Shown here piece by piece: positions 21,725-34,354 of a DNA stretch of 64,000 nucleotides. The stretch covers positions 16,193-80,192 of the forward strand of contig ML978287.1 in the NCBI GenBank assembly GCA_010015745.1, read 5' to 3'. The notes under the pieces are model-generated. The model made no database searches and was not told where the DNA came from. It saw only the letters and a list, made by a program, of their open reading frames with translations. This DNA comes from Setomelanomma holmii. Its lineage: Eukaryota > Ascomycota > Dothideomycetes > Pleosporales > Phaeosphaeriaceae. Made by a program: the position numbers and the translations under genes. The stretch's first letter is position 1; every line of letters begins with the position of its first letter.

Positions 21725-22227
21725 ATGCATCTACACACTCCTCATCTCGGAAATAAACGCGAAAAGCGCAAGGCATCTATTGAACATAGTGAACTTCCGG
21801 TGACGAAGAAGACTACGAAGGAGAAGAAAGAGCCAAAACCGAAGAAGCCGGCAAAGCCTGAAAAGTTGAAAGCAAAGTCACAAACACCTGAACAACCACA
21901 TCCAAAGCCGGCGTCGAGATCGGTATCGCCAGAGCCAACCATGAATTCCCCAATCTCCATGCGAAGATTGTATGTGTGCCCACTGACGTCGAAGCCTTTG
22001 GCTTTGGAGGGCCTTAACTAACTGTATGCAGATCGACCGCTGAATTCACTACAGAGCCGCCAACCGATGGGCCTCGACGGAGCTCTCGCATCAAAAACAT
22101 AGGGCAAGGCATGTCTGACAAATGGCACAAATGTCGACCGTATATCGAGCGTATCAACGGGACCATCATGCCCCTCGAACATCAGGGCACGAAGGCATAT
22201 TATGCGAGAGATGATGTGAAGATGTAG
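21725..22227 (+). CDS. Lys/Pro-rich small protein, uncharacterised
   Basis: Exons 21725-21969 and 22032-22227 give 146 aa. The intron is textbook (GTATGT, TTAACTAAC branch, GCAG) and restores the frame into a second exon that single-frame reading misses (ends YYARDDVKM). Residues 10-75 are a highly basic KKTTKEKKEPKPKKPAKPEK tract resembling a histone H1 tail or nucleolar localisation signal. The C-terminal 50 residues (SDKWHKCRPYIERINGTIMP) look folded. I do not recognise a family. Nucleic-acid binding is plausible from charge only. Confidence 0.6.
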
Positions 22228-22588
22228 GGACATTGATGTAAAGATGCAGATTGGCGGATGGAGCATACTTAACGAGCGCACGACAGGATAATGGAGAGCA
22301 GTGAGTCATGAGCGGAGGCTTTGAAAGGAGTTGATAGCGATTACGATACCCCAAGATTGAAATTTGAGCCAACAGCTATAGAGAATGGAACCGAGTCCTG
22401 CCTATACACTTAACTGTGAACATGTCATCGCATTACACACACACACACAGGTATTATAGACATTCACATGAAAAAGTAGAGCCTCTGTTGATTGCAGGAC
22501 AGGTCTTGACTCTGAAACTCTCGTACGCTTCGGCTCAGAACAACATGTGGTACTTTCTTGCAGCTGAAGAAGTAACGGACAAGTCATC
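22228..22588. other. Intergenic with (AC)n microsatellite
   Basis: 361 bp between convergent genes. A dinucleotide AC run of about 7 units lies at 22435-22449. Nothing else is seen. Confidence 0.5.
22435..22449. repeat. (AC)n microsatellite
   Basis: About seven AC units lie in the 3' intergenic region between the Lys-rich orphan and RINT1. Confidence 0.8.
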
Positions 22589-25389
22589 CTAACCAGAAAG
22601 CTCAACCCTACGTTTTAACAAAGCCCTTGCCTCCGTCTCCGTCAACAGCTCCAATCCTAATTCATCCAACACGTCCCTCGCAGCCTGATTGTCTGCGAAA
22701 AGCCTCTTTTCCACCTCCCAGAGGCCGAGGTCTGTCTCTCCAGACGTTGTGTCACCTAAGCTTTCTTTTTGCGGTAGAGGCGCTGAATCATCTCCTGCAC
22801 CACAGGCGTCGTCCCAATCATCGCCGCCGGCCTCTTCATCATCCGCTGTCGCTAACGTTCTCGCAGCCTGATCTTTGCCACCTTTGACAGGAAGCCCAAC
22901 GAGCTGTGTACCCTCGAGACATCTCCTCAGACCCGCTTCGGCGACGCCAGGACCCACTTGCTTGTCCACAACGCGACAGATGGCGGCCAGATCGGCGCGC
23001 AGCTGAGCCGCGCCCGCTGTCGAAAAACGGTATCGGCTAAGGACATTGTCCCAAAGCGTGCTGGAAATGGTGGCGAGTACCGCTCTGGTAATGCGGCGCA
23101 GCGGTGCCAATGCAAGAGCGCGGGACAAAAAGCCCAGCGTGCTGCTCAAATGCGTCAAAAGTGGGTCGATCTCAGCCGTAGGCGAGAGATGGGCGGACGC
23201 AAAGACTATGGAGCCACTGAGCGTAGCCCAGGGATTGCTGGAAGAGAAAAAGTAAGTATGCGGATTTCAACGCTGGCATTGCCTTTTTGGGCCACATACA
23301 TGTGTCGGTAGGGACGTAAAGCCTCCCGAACATTGCTGTTCAACGTGTCGATAATAATCTTCTCGCTGCGGTCACGAAGGCGCGCGTACCACAGGGCGGT
23401 TTCGTCAAAGAGTGCCCCGGTGTCATCTTCTCCCCCCACAGTCTTGGAGGTGCGTTCCGCAACATCGGCAACAGTCCTGCCACCAATGCTGCTGTCTTGG
23501 CGAGCACGATCTTGTAGCCCCTCCCAGATATCCAAGAAGAACTGCAGCGATTAGCCGAAATCACACGGGATCGGCCGCTATGGCATGCAGTGATAGCCTA
23601 CCACGTCGTCGCTCCAGTCCCGCATCGCCTTTTCGAGATAGTCTGCGCTGCCATAGGTTTTGCAGAGGCGCTCAAGTCCTTCCACGCCGAGCAATCTCTC
23701 CTGTTCCTCCTTAGTCACGCCACCCATGGCACGACCCAACGCCGTGGTCATGGTCAGATATGCCTCTAGATTGTTCAGCAGTTTCTCATGATATTTATCG
23801 AATATCGCAATCTGGATGTCGATCAGAAAAGTCAGCTTTTGGCTGAAGGAGGTTAGGGGTCTGTATCGATCTGCGACACTGATCAGCAGTGTAGTCGGAC
23901 TTTGAAGCAGCCGAGCGCACCTGTTATGGTCTCAAGCAGGTCGTTGACGCGGATCGCTCCCTTGGTTGGCTTGGTCGCCTTGGGATCAACGCTCTCGTAG
24001 TCTAGATCCCCAAAATCGCTGGCCTCCACGATGCTCTGATAGCGGGCCAATGCGACTGTTTGCACATTAGTTTCCGGCCTGCCAACACACTCGGTTGATG
24101 AGACGACATACAGTCCTTCTCCACTTGCAGCCAGCGCCCGAACCAATCACCCTGGACAAGGAACTCCCACGACAATCCTTTCCAACCTTCCACTCCATAG
24201 CCTCCGTCGTAGCCCCAAGTCTCCCTGATTGTGCTGTCGAAGCTCATGACTTCGTGCATGAGGTGGCTGAGAAGCTGCGGCTGCCCGGCAACCTTTGGTA
24301 GCAATGCGCCAATCTTTGCCCTCAGCATGGGTAGCAGCGCGGTGATGAATGCCGACATGGCGTCGATGTAGACGGGGTTAAGCGCCAGATCCGTTCCACG
24401 GAGGTGCTTGAGGAGCACAGGTTGCACATGGTCGGCGACAAATGCGCTGTAGTCGTTCAAAAGCGTGGTAATGTGCGAGAGGAAGTACTCGGGCCTATCG
24501 ATGCGGTTTGTGGGCTTGTCGCCTTCGAAGTGGTAGCGGAAGCGCATCTCCAACGGTTGCACGAGCACGTCGAGCGGGAAAAGCACTGGCGGAAGCTTGA
24601 CCTTGTCACCGGGCCCGCTGGCGTAGCTCGCGCCCTCCAGCTCGGGCATCTGCAGGTCGAGCAGCTTCCCAGTTGCCGTCTCCCATTCCTCCTGCAGCGG
24701 ACCGGGCATGTTTGCTTTGGGGGTGGGCCAGTGGATCTTCTTGAGCACGCGTTCGAGGTCGGACGAAAAGGCATCGAGGATCTTGGTGCGCAGCGAGTTC
24801 GTGATGGTGTTGACATGGTGGAGCAGCTGCGGTGCGGCGCCCTCTGCTTCGTCTCGCAGGCTGGCGAGGCGGGTGGTGAGGGAGCGCAATTGCTTGTACG
24901 GCGCAAGGGCGGCCTCGCTGGACGTGGACAGTTGCGTCTGCGCCTGTTTGCTGCTCTGAGTCAGCCGGCGGACGCACCAAGTGGATGCAGGCGGGAGTGT
25001 GAGGGGACCTGCCTGAGGGCATCCACCTCGCTCAGCAGGGCGACGTAGCCGCTCGCGACATCGAGCCGGTGCAGCTGGTCCAGCGACGCTTCGAAGCGCG
25101 GGACCGCCTCCTCGGAAGTGTCGCTTGCGGTAATGACGAGCAGCCGCTGGTCGATGTCGGCCTGCTGGCGGCGGAAGGCGTGCGCCTTGTGCTGGAGCTG
25201 CGCATGGTGGGCGTGGGCGTCCTGTTTCGCATCGTGGAGGCCACGCTGGGCGGCGTCGAGCTGCTGCTTGAGCAGGGCCTGCTGCTCGGTGACGCGCGCC
25301 AGCAGGGCATCGAGATTGGCCGTGTCGAGGTCTGCCGCCGTCTGCAGCTTGTCATCCAGGTAGTCGGCCACGCGGTCAGCGTCGTCCAT
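22589..25389 (-). CDS. RINT-1/TIP20-family tethering protein
   Basis: Six exons (25389-25009, 24955-24112, 24055-23921, 23870-23602, 23541-23300, 23237-22589) give 839 aa; all introns are 50-62 nt and phases agree. The N-terminus (MDDADRVADYL...) is a coiled coil with heptads to about residue 125. The conserved family core includes YHFEGDKPTNRIDRPEYFLSH, WEFLVQGDWFGRWLQVEKDF (rebuilt across an intron), ALARYQSIVEASDF, RYRPLTSFSQKLTFLIDIQ and, in exon 5, LWYARLRDRSEKI. In yeast Tip20 with Dsl1 and Sec39 tethers COPI vesicles at the ER for Golgi-to-ER retrieval; RINT1 does this in animals with ZW10 and NAG. The C-terminal tail is acidic. The start is 429 bp from divergent NOP9. Confidence 0.93.
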
Positions 25390-25818
25390 GGCCGTCTCAG
25401 ATGCTGTGTATATCGTATGATGCGCCGTTGGAGGGCGGCGGTCTAGAGAGGCTGCGGGCGCTGCTAGTGTGTAAGACAGGCATAGTGCCAGGTCCGGGTG
25501 GCCACGCGCGATCGCAAAGCCGATCTGTAACAGGGCAGGGGCCGTCGGCGAGCCGTTCTTTGCCTCCACGATCGAGCGTTGTGAAAACCGTCTAATGCAC
25601 GCTCACGGTGTGTCGCACGCCTGCTGAAAACCTCTACTCTCCCTGGAGCCGGGGAGCAACCACCGCGCTGCCCGTCCCGCGCCGTATATATCTGCTGCCC
25701 GCTGCTGCTGCTGGGCGTCCCGACGACAGGCCCTCCCCACTGCGGAACTTAGCCGAGACGTTCGAACTTTTTGTGTCCCACCCGCTGCGCTGCCTGCGCT
25801 GCGGACACAGGCACCACC
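25390..25818. promoter_or_regulatory. Divergent promoter between RINT1/TIP20 and NOP9
   Basis: 429 bp between start codons, holding both promoters. A TATATAT element is near 25684. GC-rich tracts with CTGCTGCTG repeats precede the NOP9 start. Confidence 0.5.
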
Positions 25819-28028
25819 ATGCCCAAGGAACACAAGAAGCGCGGCCGCCGCGAGGAGCAGAAGAAGCGCAAGCGCGAGCTCGACGACGACGATGGCGCCT
25901 CCAAGCGCGCTCGCAAAGACGAGGTCGAGTCCATCGAGCATGGCGAGGCGTTCCAGCACGATGAGGCCGTCGACGTCACCCGCCCCGGCCAGCTCCAGTT
26001 CTACGGAATGCTCGACGACGACGAGCAGGAGTACTTCAAGCGTGCCGATGAGATGCTGGAGTTGAACCAGTTCGAAGATGCCGAGGCTCGCAAATTATTT
26101 CTCGAGAGCGTGTACAAGGAAGCAGACGGGAAGGAGCTAAAGATTGCCAACAGCCAGTCATGCTCGCGCCTGCTGGAGCGCTTGATCCTGCTTTCCTCGC
26201 CAGACCAGCTCAAAAATCTCTTCCAAAAGTTCAGCGGACAGTGAGTGCACCAGACGCTCCTTCTACTTTGCCGACGCTAACTAGTCGCAGCTTCCTCAAC
26301 CTCGTCCAGCACCGATTCGCCTCCCACTGCTGCGAAGCACTTTTCATCCATGCTGCGCCTGTCGTTACTCTCGAGCTCGCCGAGCCCCAAGTCCTGCAGA
26401 CGCCGCCGTCGTCCGACCCGGACACCATTCTCGTCTCCATGGAGAGCTTGTTCATCTACACACTGGCCGAGCTTGAGGAACACATTGCCTTCTTGATGAC
26501 CGACCGTTTTGCATCACATGTGTTGCGTGTGCTGCTCGTGGTCCTGTCTGGAGCGCCACTGGAGAAGGAGAATAAGAACAAGTCTGTGCTGCAGAGCAAG
26601 AGGAAGGAAAAGGTGGGCATTGCAGGAACGGAAAGAGGGCAAGACTGGGTGCTTGAGAAAAGACCCGTGCCGCAATCGTTTCTGGAGGCTCTCGAGAAGA
26701 TGATCAATGCCTGTGCGTCTACACTCGACTCCGCGAATCTTCGATTGCTCGCGACACATCCTCTCGGTAATCCAGCGTTGCAACTACTCCTCAAACTCGA
26801 ACTCGCCCATTTTGGCAAGTCACGAGCGAAGGACGAGAATTCGGTTATCCACAAGCTGCTTCCCGACAACCCCATTGCCGAGGGAACAGAAAGCGCGGCC
26901 TTCATCAACGGGCTGGTATATGATCCTATTGGCTCACGATTGCTGGAAACCATTGTCGAAAGTGCACCAGGTAAGCTCTTCAAGTCGATATACTCCGAGT
27001 TCTTCAAAGAGCGAATGGGCAGCTTAGCCCGCAATGAAATTGCCAGTTATGTTGCTGGCAAGATTCTTGAAAGGCTCGGAAAGGATGACCTGGAGGAGGC
27101 TATGCGCCAGATCGTCGACCAGATCCCTAGTCTCGTCGAGCGAAATCGAACAGCCATCGTTAAGACTCTGATCGAGCGCTGCGCCGCTCGAGATATCGAC
27201 ACTTCTCCGATCAAGGCACAGCTGGAGGCAGCATACAGTGGTTCCACTGGCTTTGAAGTAACGCGCATCCTCAGAGTCAGTGAAAGCCCCGCAGATGAGG
27301 GCAAGCCGAGCGGCAAACACGATCACTCCCCAGAAAAGGTTCATGGCTCGCTGCTTGCACAAGCCATGATGGCGGCGGATGGACCGTTGGGCGATCTCGT
27401 ATTCGATTCTCTTGCGAAACTATCCCCTGAGCTGTCAGTGCAACTGGCACGCGACCCTACAGCGTCACGAACCCTGCAAGCTGCCCTTACCGCCCAACAT
27501 GCCACGGTCATCTTCCGCCGCAAGATGATACAGCAATTCTATGGTCATGTTGGCGAGCTGGCACTCGACCCAGCTGCATCACGTGTTATCGACGCCATTT
27601 GGGATGGCACCCACGGCCTCGCTTTCATCAGAGAACGCATTGCGGAGGAGCTTGCTGAAAACGAAAATTCGTTGCGTGAGTCATTTGTTGGCCGCGCCGT
27701 GTGGCGCAATTGGAGAATGGATCTCTACAAGAGAAAACGAGGCGACTGGGTGAAGCAATCGCGATACACTGCAGGCAACGATGGTTTCCAATCATTCCCC
27801 GAAAGCAACGGCGACTCGTCTGCTACCCCTCCACACCAGCAACAGCACAATCAGGGCCACAAAGGCGGTAAGCATCTCACCGCAATCGAGCTCGCACGTC
27901 AGAAACACGCAGCCAAGGCTGCCGAAGCGAAGAAGTGTGAGGCTCAAGCAGAGAAAAAGGCCAAGAAAGAAAGGAGAGAGAGTCATGTCAGCGGAAGCAG
28001 TGGTACTGGAAGTTCGAAAGGCAGATAA
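25819..28028 (+). CDS. NOP9: Nucleolar pumilio-repeat protein Nop9
   Basis: Exons 25819-26240 and 26291-28028 give 719 aa. A basic N-terminal nuclear/nucleolar signal (KKRGRREEQKKRKRE) precedes an acidic stretch and then degenerate pumilio repeats: ANSQSCSRLLERLI, FLNLVQHRFASHCCEALF (rebuilt across the intron), FLMTDRFASHVLRVLLVVLSG, NEIASYVAGKILERL and LDPAASRVIDAIW. The C-terminus is Lys/Glu/Ala-rich. Nop9 binds the 20S pre-rRNA near the D-site and is needed for small-subunit maturation. Start context CACCATGC and length fit the family (about 680-720 aa). Confidence 0.95.
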
Positions 28029-28369
28029 AAAGCAAGCGTTGTGGCGCAATAATTTGCGTTGATTGCGCGAATAATTTTCCTAAGTTGCGGCATGGCAAAA
28101 GGCGTTGGACTGGCATGGAACCACGGCAGGCGATTCGATTCTTCTGGTTCGTTGATCTAGATATCTTTTGATGCATTTGCATGGCAATTCTGCTCCTGAC
28201 GAAATCCTGAAAAAAAGTACAAGAATGAGTCAATTTTCAATACGTATGAGACTCGGCGCTAATGCCGACCGAATATCACCAACTAGATACTTCTTTCATT
28301 GTCCTTCCATTTCGTGTGGTAGCACTATTGTCGTTATAATTGTAAAATTATTGCCATTATACAACAATC
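28029..28369. other. Intergenic
   Basis: 341 bp, AT-richer than its surroundings, between NOP9 and the PLP decarboxylase. It holds the NOP9 3' end and the decarboxylase promoter. No ORF is credible. Confidence 0.5.
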
Positions 28370-30192
28370 ATGTCCGCTGCCAATGGAACTAGCAGCCATG
28401 CACAGAGTGAGGTACCCCTCAATCGTGCAGAGGAAGTCGAAGACGTAGGTGCCGTTTCCATTTCTGCATCCAGGATCTGTTCCGACTATTCCGATTATGG
28501 TGGAACCACACAAGTTGCATCCTCGCCATCCCACCTGAAGCATTATGGCTGCAGCAGAGGCAGCCGTTTATCAAGGACGCTATGACTTAGAGATACTGAC
28601 ACACGTCTCAGCTCCTCACATCGATTCAGAATCTGATCATCCCCTTCATTGCCGCAGCCGATGAGGATGCGAAGACCAAGCATACTGGCCATGGGCTACA
28701 GGTCAAAGGGGGAGGTCCAAGAACGACTTTAGTAGAACACCACCCTCCCAAGAAGCTGGAGAGTATTTTGCAACAGGAGATGGAGATCAATGAGGCGGCT
28801 GGCGGCAAAGATGGCCTGCTAAGCTTGGTGGAGACGATTCTGAAGTACAGTGTCAACACTTGGGACCAGGGGTTCTTGGATAAGCTGTATGGAAGTACCA
28901 ACGCTGTGAGTAACACTGTTCGAAATTGAAATTCACAGTTTCTGATATATTATCAAGGTTGGCTTGGTCAGCGAACTGCTTCTTGCAACACTGAACACTA
29001 ACGTAAGTCTTCACTACATGCGGTTCCACATTTCACCATGACTGAGGCTCAAAAGGCACACGTATACCAAGTTTCGCCCGTCTTGACTCTGGCTGAAAAA
29101 CGCACAACAAAATATCTAGCCTCAGTTTTCAAGCTCCCCAGCTCAACAGCCGGCGGCATCAGTCAGCCTGGCGGGTCTGCGTCCAACGCGACCGCCATTG
29201 TGGTCGCTAGGAACACTCTCTATCCCGAGACTAAGACTAATGGCAACGGCGATCGAAAGTTCAAGTTGTTCACCTCTGCGCATGGGCACTATAGTGTAGA
29301 AAAAGCAGCCAATCTATACGGCCTAGGAAGTAAGAACGTCATATCCGTGCCCGTAGACAAGGCGGGACGAATCATCCCCTCTGAGTTTGAGCGCTTGATC
29401 AAGGAAAGTAAAGGCCGCGGCGAAACACCGTTTTTCCTCAACGCAACAGCCGGCACCACCGTATACGGCTCATTTGACCCATTCGAGGCCCTAGCAGGTA
29501 TCTCCAAGAAGCACAACATGTGGTTCCATATCGACGGATCCTGGGGCGGTCCCGTCATCTTCTCCACCGAGCATGCGGCCACACGCCTGGCCGGCGCCCA
29601 TCTCGCAGACAGTATCACGATCAACCCACACAAAATGCTCGGCGTGCCAATGACTTGCTCGTTCCTCCTCGGCGCAGACATGAACAAGTTTTACCGTGCG
29701 TTAACCCTACCGGCAGGATACTTGTTCCACAATGCTCCTGTCACGAATGTGGACAATATATATGATTTGGCCGATCTAACACCACAGTGTGGTCGACGCG
29801 GCGATGCTCTCAAATTCTTCCTCGCGATGCAGTATTATGGCTCCACGCACTTCTCTAAGCTTGTAGCGAATGGGTTTTCAAACGCAGAATACCTCTTGGC
29901 TAGGCTCAAGGCCAATGGAAACTTCGTTACAATCAACCCAGAGCCATTGCCGTGTATGCAAGTGTGCTTCTACTATGCGAAAAACGGAAAGTTGAACGAC
30001 AACGCGGACACGAATAGCAAGATGACAGCGGACATTGCCAATCGGCTGATCAGCCGCGGATTCATGATCGACTATGCGCCTGGCGAGGAGGGCAAGTTCT
30101 TCAGAGTTGTGGTGAATGGTGGGACCAGGAACGGCACGTTAGACGGCTTGGTCAAGGCTCTCGAAGAGACGGCAGCTGAGCTGGGTTACTAG
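28370..30192 (+). CDS. PLP-dependent group II decarboxylase (glutamate/cysteine-sulfinate decarboxylase type)
   Basis: Exons 28370-28444, 28612-28905, 28958-29002 and 29056-30192 give 516 aa; all junctions are phase 0. Family blocks are TWDQGFLDKLYGSTN, HVYQVSPVLTLAEK, GISQPGGSASNATAIVVARN, FTSAHGHYSVEKAAN, FFLNATAGTTVYGSFDP, WFHIDGSWGG and NPHKMLGVPMTCSFLL. The PLP-binding lysine is Lys331. These enzymes decarboxylate glutamate, cysteine sulfinate or aspartate in the cytosol; fungal members are usually annotated as glutamate decarboxylase (GABA shunt). Substrate choice cannot be read here. The first intron (167 nt) is long, and a 72-codon frame reading into it is stopped, so it is probably a true intron. 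Confidence 0.9.
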
Positions 30193-30632
30193 GTTCGATA
30201 GAGCTGAAACTTATAGCGTGAAGCCAGAGCCCGTCTGTTTGCAAAGTATGATCAGCAGTAAACTTGCGACTGAGGAGGCTCTTCCAACAACCAATTCTTG
30301 GCTTCGCCTTCCCATCTGCACCATGGACAACACTTCAACATATTCTCGCGGTCAGCACAACAAAGTAGATCACCAGTGTCGTAACATACTTCATTCATCT
30401 GAGATTCGGATATCTATACTACATGATGTTTGTTTTATGATCCATGATGGCGCAGAAATGCCCAATGCACACTATGCAGTGGTTGGTGTCCATGATGAGT
30501 GATGAAGGAAGCGATATGCATGACCGTCTGCATGACAAACACTCCTGAGTGCTCCACTTGATGCGGTCGCAGGATGTGCTCGAGGGTCGGATCAGTCGGC
30601 CGAGATGCCTTCGAGTGTTGAAGACAAAGAGG
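30193..30632. other. Intergenic (convergent 3' ends)
   Basis: 440 bp between two convergent genes. No gene or repeat is seen. Confidence 0.5.
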
Positions 30633-32060
30633 CTACATGATACCCCAGTAGCGCTCGGCGTTGAATGAGGATGCCCAGTCTGTCTTCCAAGTCGAGTCGA
30701 AGGCGTTGTGGAAGAACATGTCATGATCGAAGTTGTTGCGGATGGACTGCAGCGCAATGCGCTGGTTCTCAGGCGAGGGAACGGCCTTACCGTTCGGGTC
30801 GCCTTGGTGAGGCCAGCCAGATTCGGTGACGACAACGCGCTTGTTGTTGCAGGCGTTCGCGACAAGTTGGACCTGAGACTTCACGAACTTCCCAGCATCC
30901 TGAGCCACGGTATTCGAGTCAAAGAAAGCGTGGCAGTTGATCATTGCGATATCGGACGCATCGCAAATGGCAGGGTTGTCTGTAACAAATATATATGTGG
31001 TCAGCAATAGTTTCGCATGTTGACAGTGCCTGGATTGACACATGGTGGCATCCTACCAATGGTTGCTGGGACCGTCTCCACTGCGCCTACGGGTCCAGTA
31101 TAGCCCAAGCCTCGGAGCTGACCTCGCGCACGGTTGATTGCATTGACAACATCAGAGACAGTCATATCGTGATCATTGACGCGCTCATTCTCAACAGAGA
31201 AGAGAGACACAATGTCCCATCTGCCTCCAGAATATTGATCGATAGCATTCTTCCAGGTCTGGATCACCTGGCCCAAATCCTCCCCGTTTCCTTGGTTGCT
31301 GAGGTAAGCGCCTGCCATGAGCTTCTGATTGAGTCTCTGGGCATTCTGGACGGCAAGCGGGATCTGATTGCAGTCCATACCGTAGATGCGCACAGCTTTG
31401 AAGTCCTTCATCCTATCGAAGTCATCGGCAATCTCCTGGTCGGTTTTGCAACGAGAGTCCTCCCCGGTGCCAGCAAACGGGTCATATGTGACGCCCATGC
31501 CAAGGCCACCGCTGTTATCGGTTTTCTGAACAGGGACATCGGGGGCCGTTGACGATGACGGAGCTGGAGGTGGCGCGGATGGCGACTCAGAGCTAGGCGC
31601 CGGCGGAGGAGTCTGAGTGGTCTGGGGCGCCTCAGAAGTCGTCGATACGCGGTTGATCTCAACAGACGTGGCCAAGCCAAACGAGGGCAGCGCAGACAAA
31701 GGCGCAGGAAGTGGAGCTGGCGCACTTGACGAAGAAGGAACTGGTAGGGCTGGAGCTGGCTCTGTCGTCGGCGCGGCAATGCTTGAAGTTGTCGAAACCA
31801 CGGCACTCGGAGTGCTTGCGACCTCACCGGGAGTGGAAGTTGTGTAGGGGACGCCATCGACGTCGACGTAGACAACCACGTCAGCGACCGTCTCAGTGAC
31901 ATAGATGACCTCGGTGACCAGAGCGCGCTTTTTGACTGCAGACTGTAAATCATTTCGTCCATTTAGTGCCCACTTAGAGAAACTTACGGAGGGGTCGGCC
32001 ACTGGCGGCCCCCACAAGGAGTCCGGTGACAAGGCCGCTTGCCAGAACGATAGACTTCAT
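30633..32060 (-). CDS. GH17 cell-wall beta-1,3-glucanase/transglycosylase (Scw/Bgl2-like)
   Basis: Exons 32060-31988, 31935-31057 and 30979-30633 give 432 aa. A signal peptide (MKSIVLASGLVTGLLVGAASG) is followed by a Kex2-type KKR|A site at about 26-29 and VIYVTETV, the usual start of mature fungal SCW/SUN-type wall proteins. A Ser/Thr/Pro-rich O-glycosylation linker runs to about residue 180. The GH17 barrel then shows MGVTYDPF, KAVRIYGMDCNQI, SLFSVENERVN (acid/base Glu) and VVVTESGWPHQGDPNG (nucleophile Glu). It acts in the wall, cutting or rejoining beta-1,3-glucan. The second intron (77 nt) joins ATI|DNPAIC in phase. A 2.3-kb gene-free region lies upstream. Confidence 0.92.
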
Positions 32061-34354
32061 GGTGAGAATGAAGCGAATGTTATGGAATGCTAGCTGCTAA
32101 TGTAAGGCGAATGTGATGATTGCGACTTTGAAGAGCCTCGGACTCTGCGGGTGGTGAAGAAATGAGAGACTGCCCTGCAGTGAGAAAGAGTCGGGCTGGC
32201 CGAGTGAAGAAGCTTCAAACTAAAGGCGGTAGGGACTGTGGAGGGGCTCGTGAAGGGGAGAAAGTGTATGCAAGGAAGAGGCTCTTTTGTGTTGGTACCT
32301 GAGCGTGCCTGCCGCCAGGAAAACGCTCTGGCGCGCCTTGGCGTCAACGCAGGCAGCGACGACGTCACGTAGGGAAGATGCGGTCGGAGCGTCGAGTCCT
32401 TGGGCAAACGGCTCTATAAGGCGAATGTGGGGTGAAACCGCGATTCGGTGGTAAAATGAGGTGCAGATGCTGAAACACCAAAGTGTGCCAGGGAGCTATG
32501 AAGTGAGGAATTTGGAAAATGGGCGCAAGAACTTGTACAGACTGGGTAGCGAGTCCGAGTAGAGAAACAATTGACTCTTACAGTGCTCATGGTAATGTCC
32601 TTCATTCAATGAACCAGAGCATGACTGTCTACAGTCGCGCTTCGAACAGACACCTGGTACTACAAACGACCCCAACCAGCGATGAACGATGGCGGGCGAA
32701 CGAAGCAGTAGGTTGCAACCAGGCGAACATGGGGGCCTCACTGGTCGCTGTCGCTCGTATCCGCACGATGTCACATGGTGCCGTGGCATTGCTGAAGTAC
32801 GCTTCGGCTTCAAAACTGTTTAGAGAGAGACAATCGAGCCGACATCGTTCGTAAGACGTAGAGAGCGAAGTGAAGAAAGGAATGAGGCGGCGATGGTCAA
32901 GACAAAACAGGAGACCAAGTGCGCGAGCTGCACTTCATACAACAACCCGGGACCTTGGCTGAGAGTGTAGAGGTTGACAAAAGAGTGTACGTGATATTGA
33001 CGGGACTGGAGACAGCACGAAAATGTCATACCCACATGCAGTTCGCCAGCTGGTTGTGCATAGAACAATCCATTGTCATCTTAGCGATGCAATCCTCGAG
33101 TTCCGTGCCTATGCAAGCTCTCGCTCCGGGCAGAGCACCTATACGACGTATTGTGACGATGAATGGCGCAGAAAACGCAAACATGCATGGTGGTCAGTGA
33201 GGATGATATGTGTCAAATGCATGACTTCAAATTGGTGCAGAAGGTGCGTGTGCAGATGAAGTGTAGTCAAGGTTGCGTGCGAAAAGGAGAATCCAGAAGC
33301 GCGAAAGCGGGGCACGTGTTCCACAAACTTCGGGCGACATTGACGGGCTTGTCAATCGCGGGGCAGGCTGCATCTCACGTTTCACACAGTTTCTATTATA
33401 ACAACAAACCGAGCGGAGGACCGGAAACTCGAACGGTGACAAGAGGTGAGAGCGCGTAGCATGGAGGAACGCAACAAGGTCAGAAAGAGGCAAACGCGCG
33501 CGACTCAAATGCTCAAGGTCTCGCTCACGCCACTGCGCACGTCCATCGCCCGGGCGATTTTCCCGTTCGCTCGAATCGCAATCACAGCCATTTCACGCAA
33601 GGACCACCACCTGCTAGCTTCGAAATTCAGAGGCATGGCACACGCAGCGTTCCTGTGCTGACCCAACTTGTGACACAAACCTACTCTGAGCTATATATTA
33701 TTTAGTTTTGAACTCTCCTTGTGCAGTGCGAGGATTTGTACGAACTCATTTCTTGCCTTTTACCAGAAGTGACCGCGAGTCCCGCACAATACTGCACTTA
33801 CTCAATCTTTGGAACCAAACTGTCGTGGGTTCGACCCATGCTTTTTGCCATTTTTTCTGCTCCTACGTGACAATGGAACCGGTGTCATTGAACTTGATGC
33901 AGCTGCCTGTACACTTTTGCTGGCTGTGGTTGGCGAGAAATTTTGCTTTCAGTGGCCAACTTTGTTAAGTGCGCGACTACTTCTCAATTGACTTAGAAAG
34001 TGCGGCAAGCAGTGAGTGACGGCAGGGGGTATATAGTACGAAGGTTTAAGCGGACTCGTTGCATTACGCCTTGTAGCATGTGTCGCCATATATGAACCCA
34101 ACGGCCAGTCAAGGTAGATGGAAATTACCAAAAGCCTCACCTTATTCGAGATGTTCGCTGATATGCACCACGATGGGGGTGACAAGTTACCGCACCTTTC
34201 TACCTTAGTCTGGCTACAGTAGAAGGTCTAACGCATGTTCGCTGGCTATTAGTATGTTGATAGATGTGCTATGCTGTCGACGTGCATACTCAGTCCACTA
34301 GTGGAAGAGCATTGGTGTATACTTTTTCTATGTCATATCGTACAAACTCTCCCC
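32061..34354. other. Long gene-free region upstream of the GH17 gene
   Basis: 2.29 kb with no credible ORF on either strand. The first 350 bp contain a pyrimidine-rich leader on the minus strand and a CRE-like GACGTCAC near 32361. Elsewhere I see only short frames. At 33828-33838 GGGTTCGACCC resembles a tRNA B box, but no cloverleaf forms (see rejected). It could be a large regulatory region, a lncRNA locus or decayed sequence. Confidence 0.5.

Noticed and set aside
25390..25569. 60-residue N-terminal extension of RINT1/TIP20
   Set aside because: It would start at a GTG; ATG 25389 (MDDADRV) fits the family's acidic start.
33780..33860. tRNA-like B box (GGGTTCGACCC) near 33828
   Set aside because: No A box at the right distance and no acceptor or T stem that pairs; no cloverleaf can be drawn.
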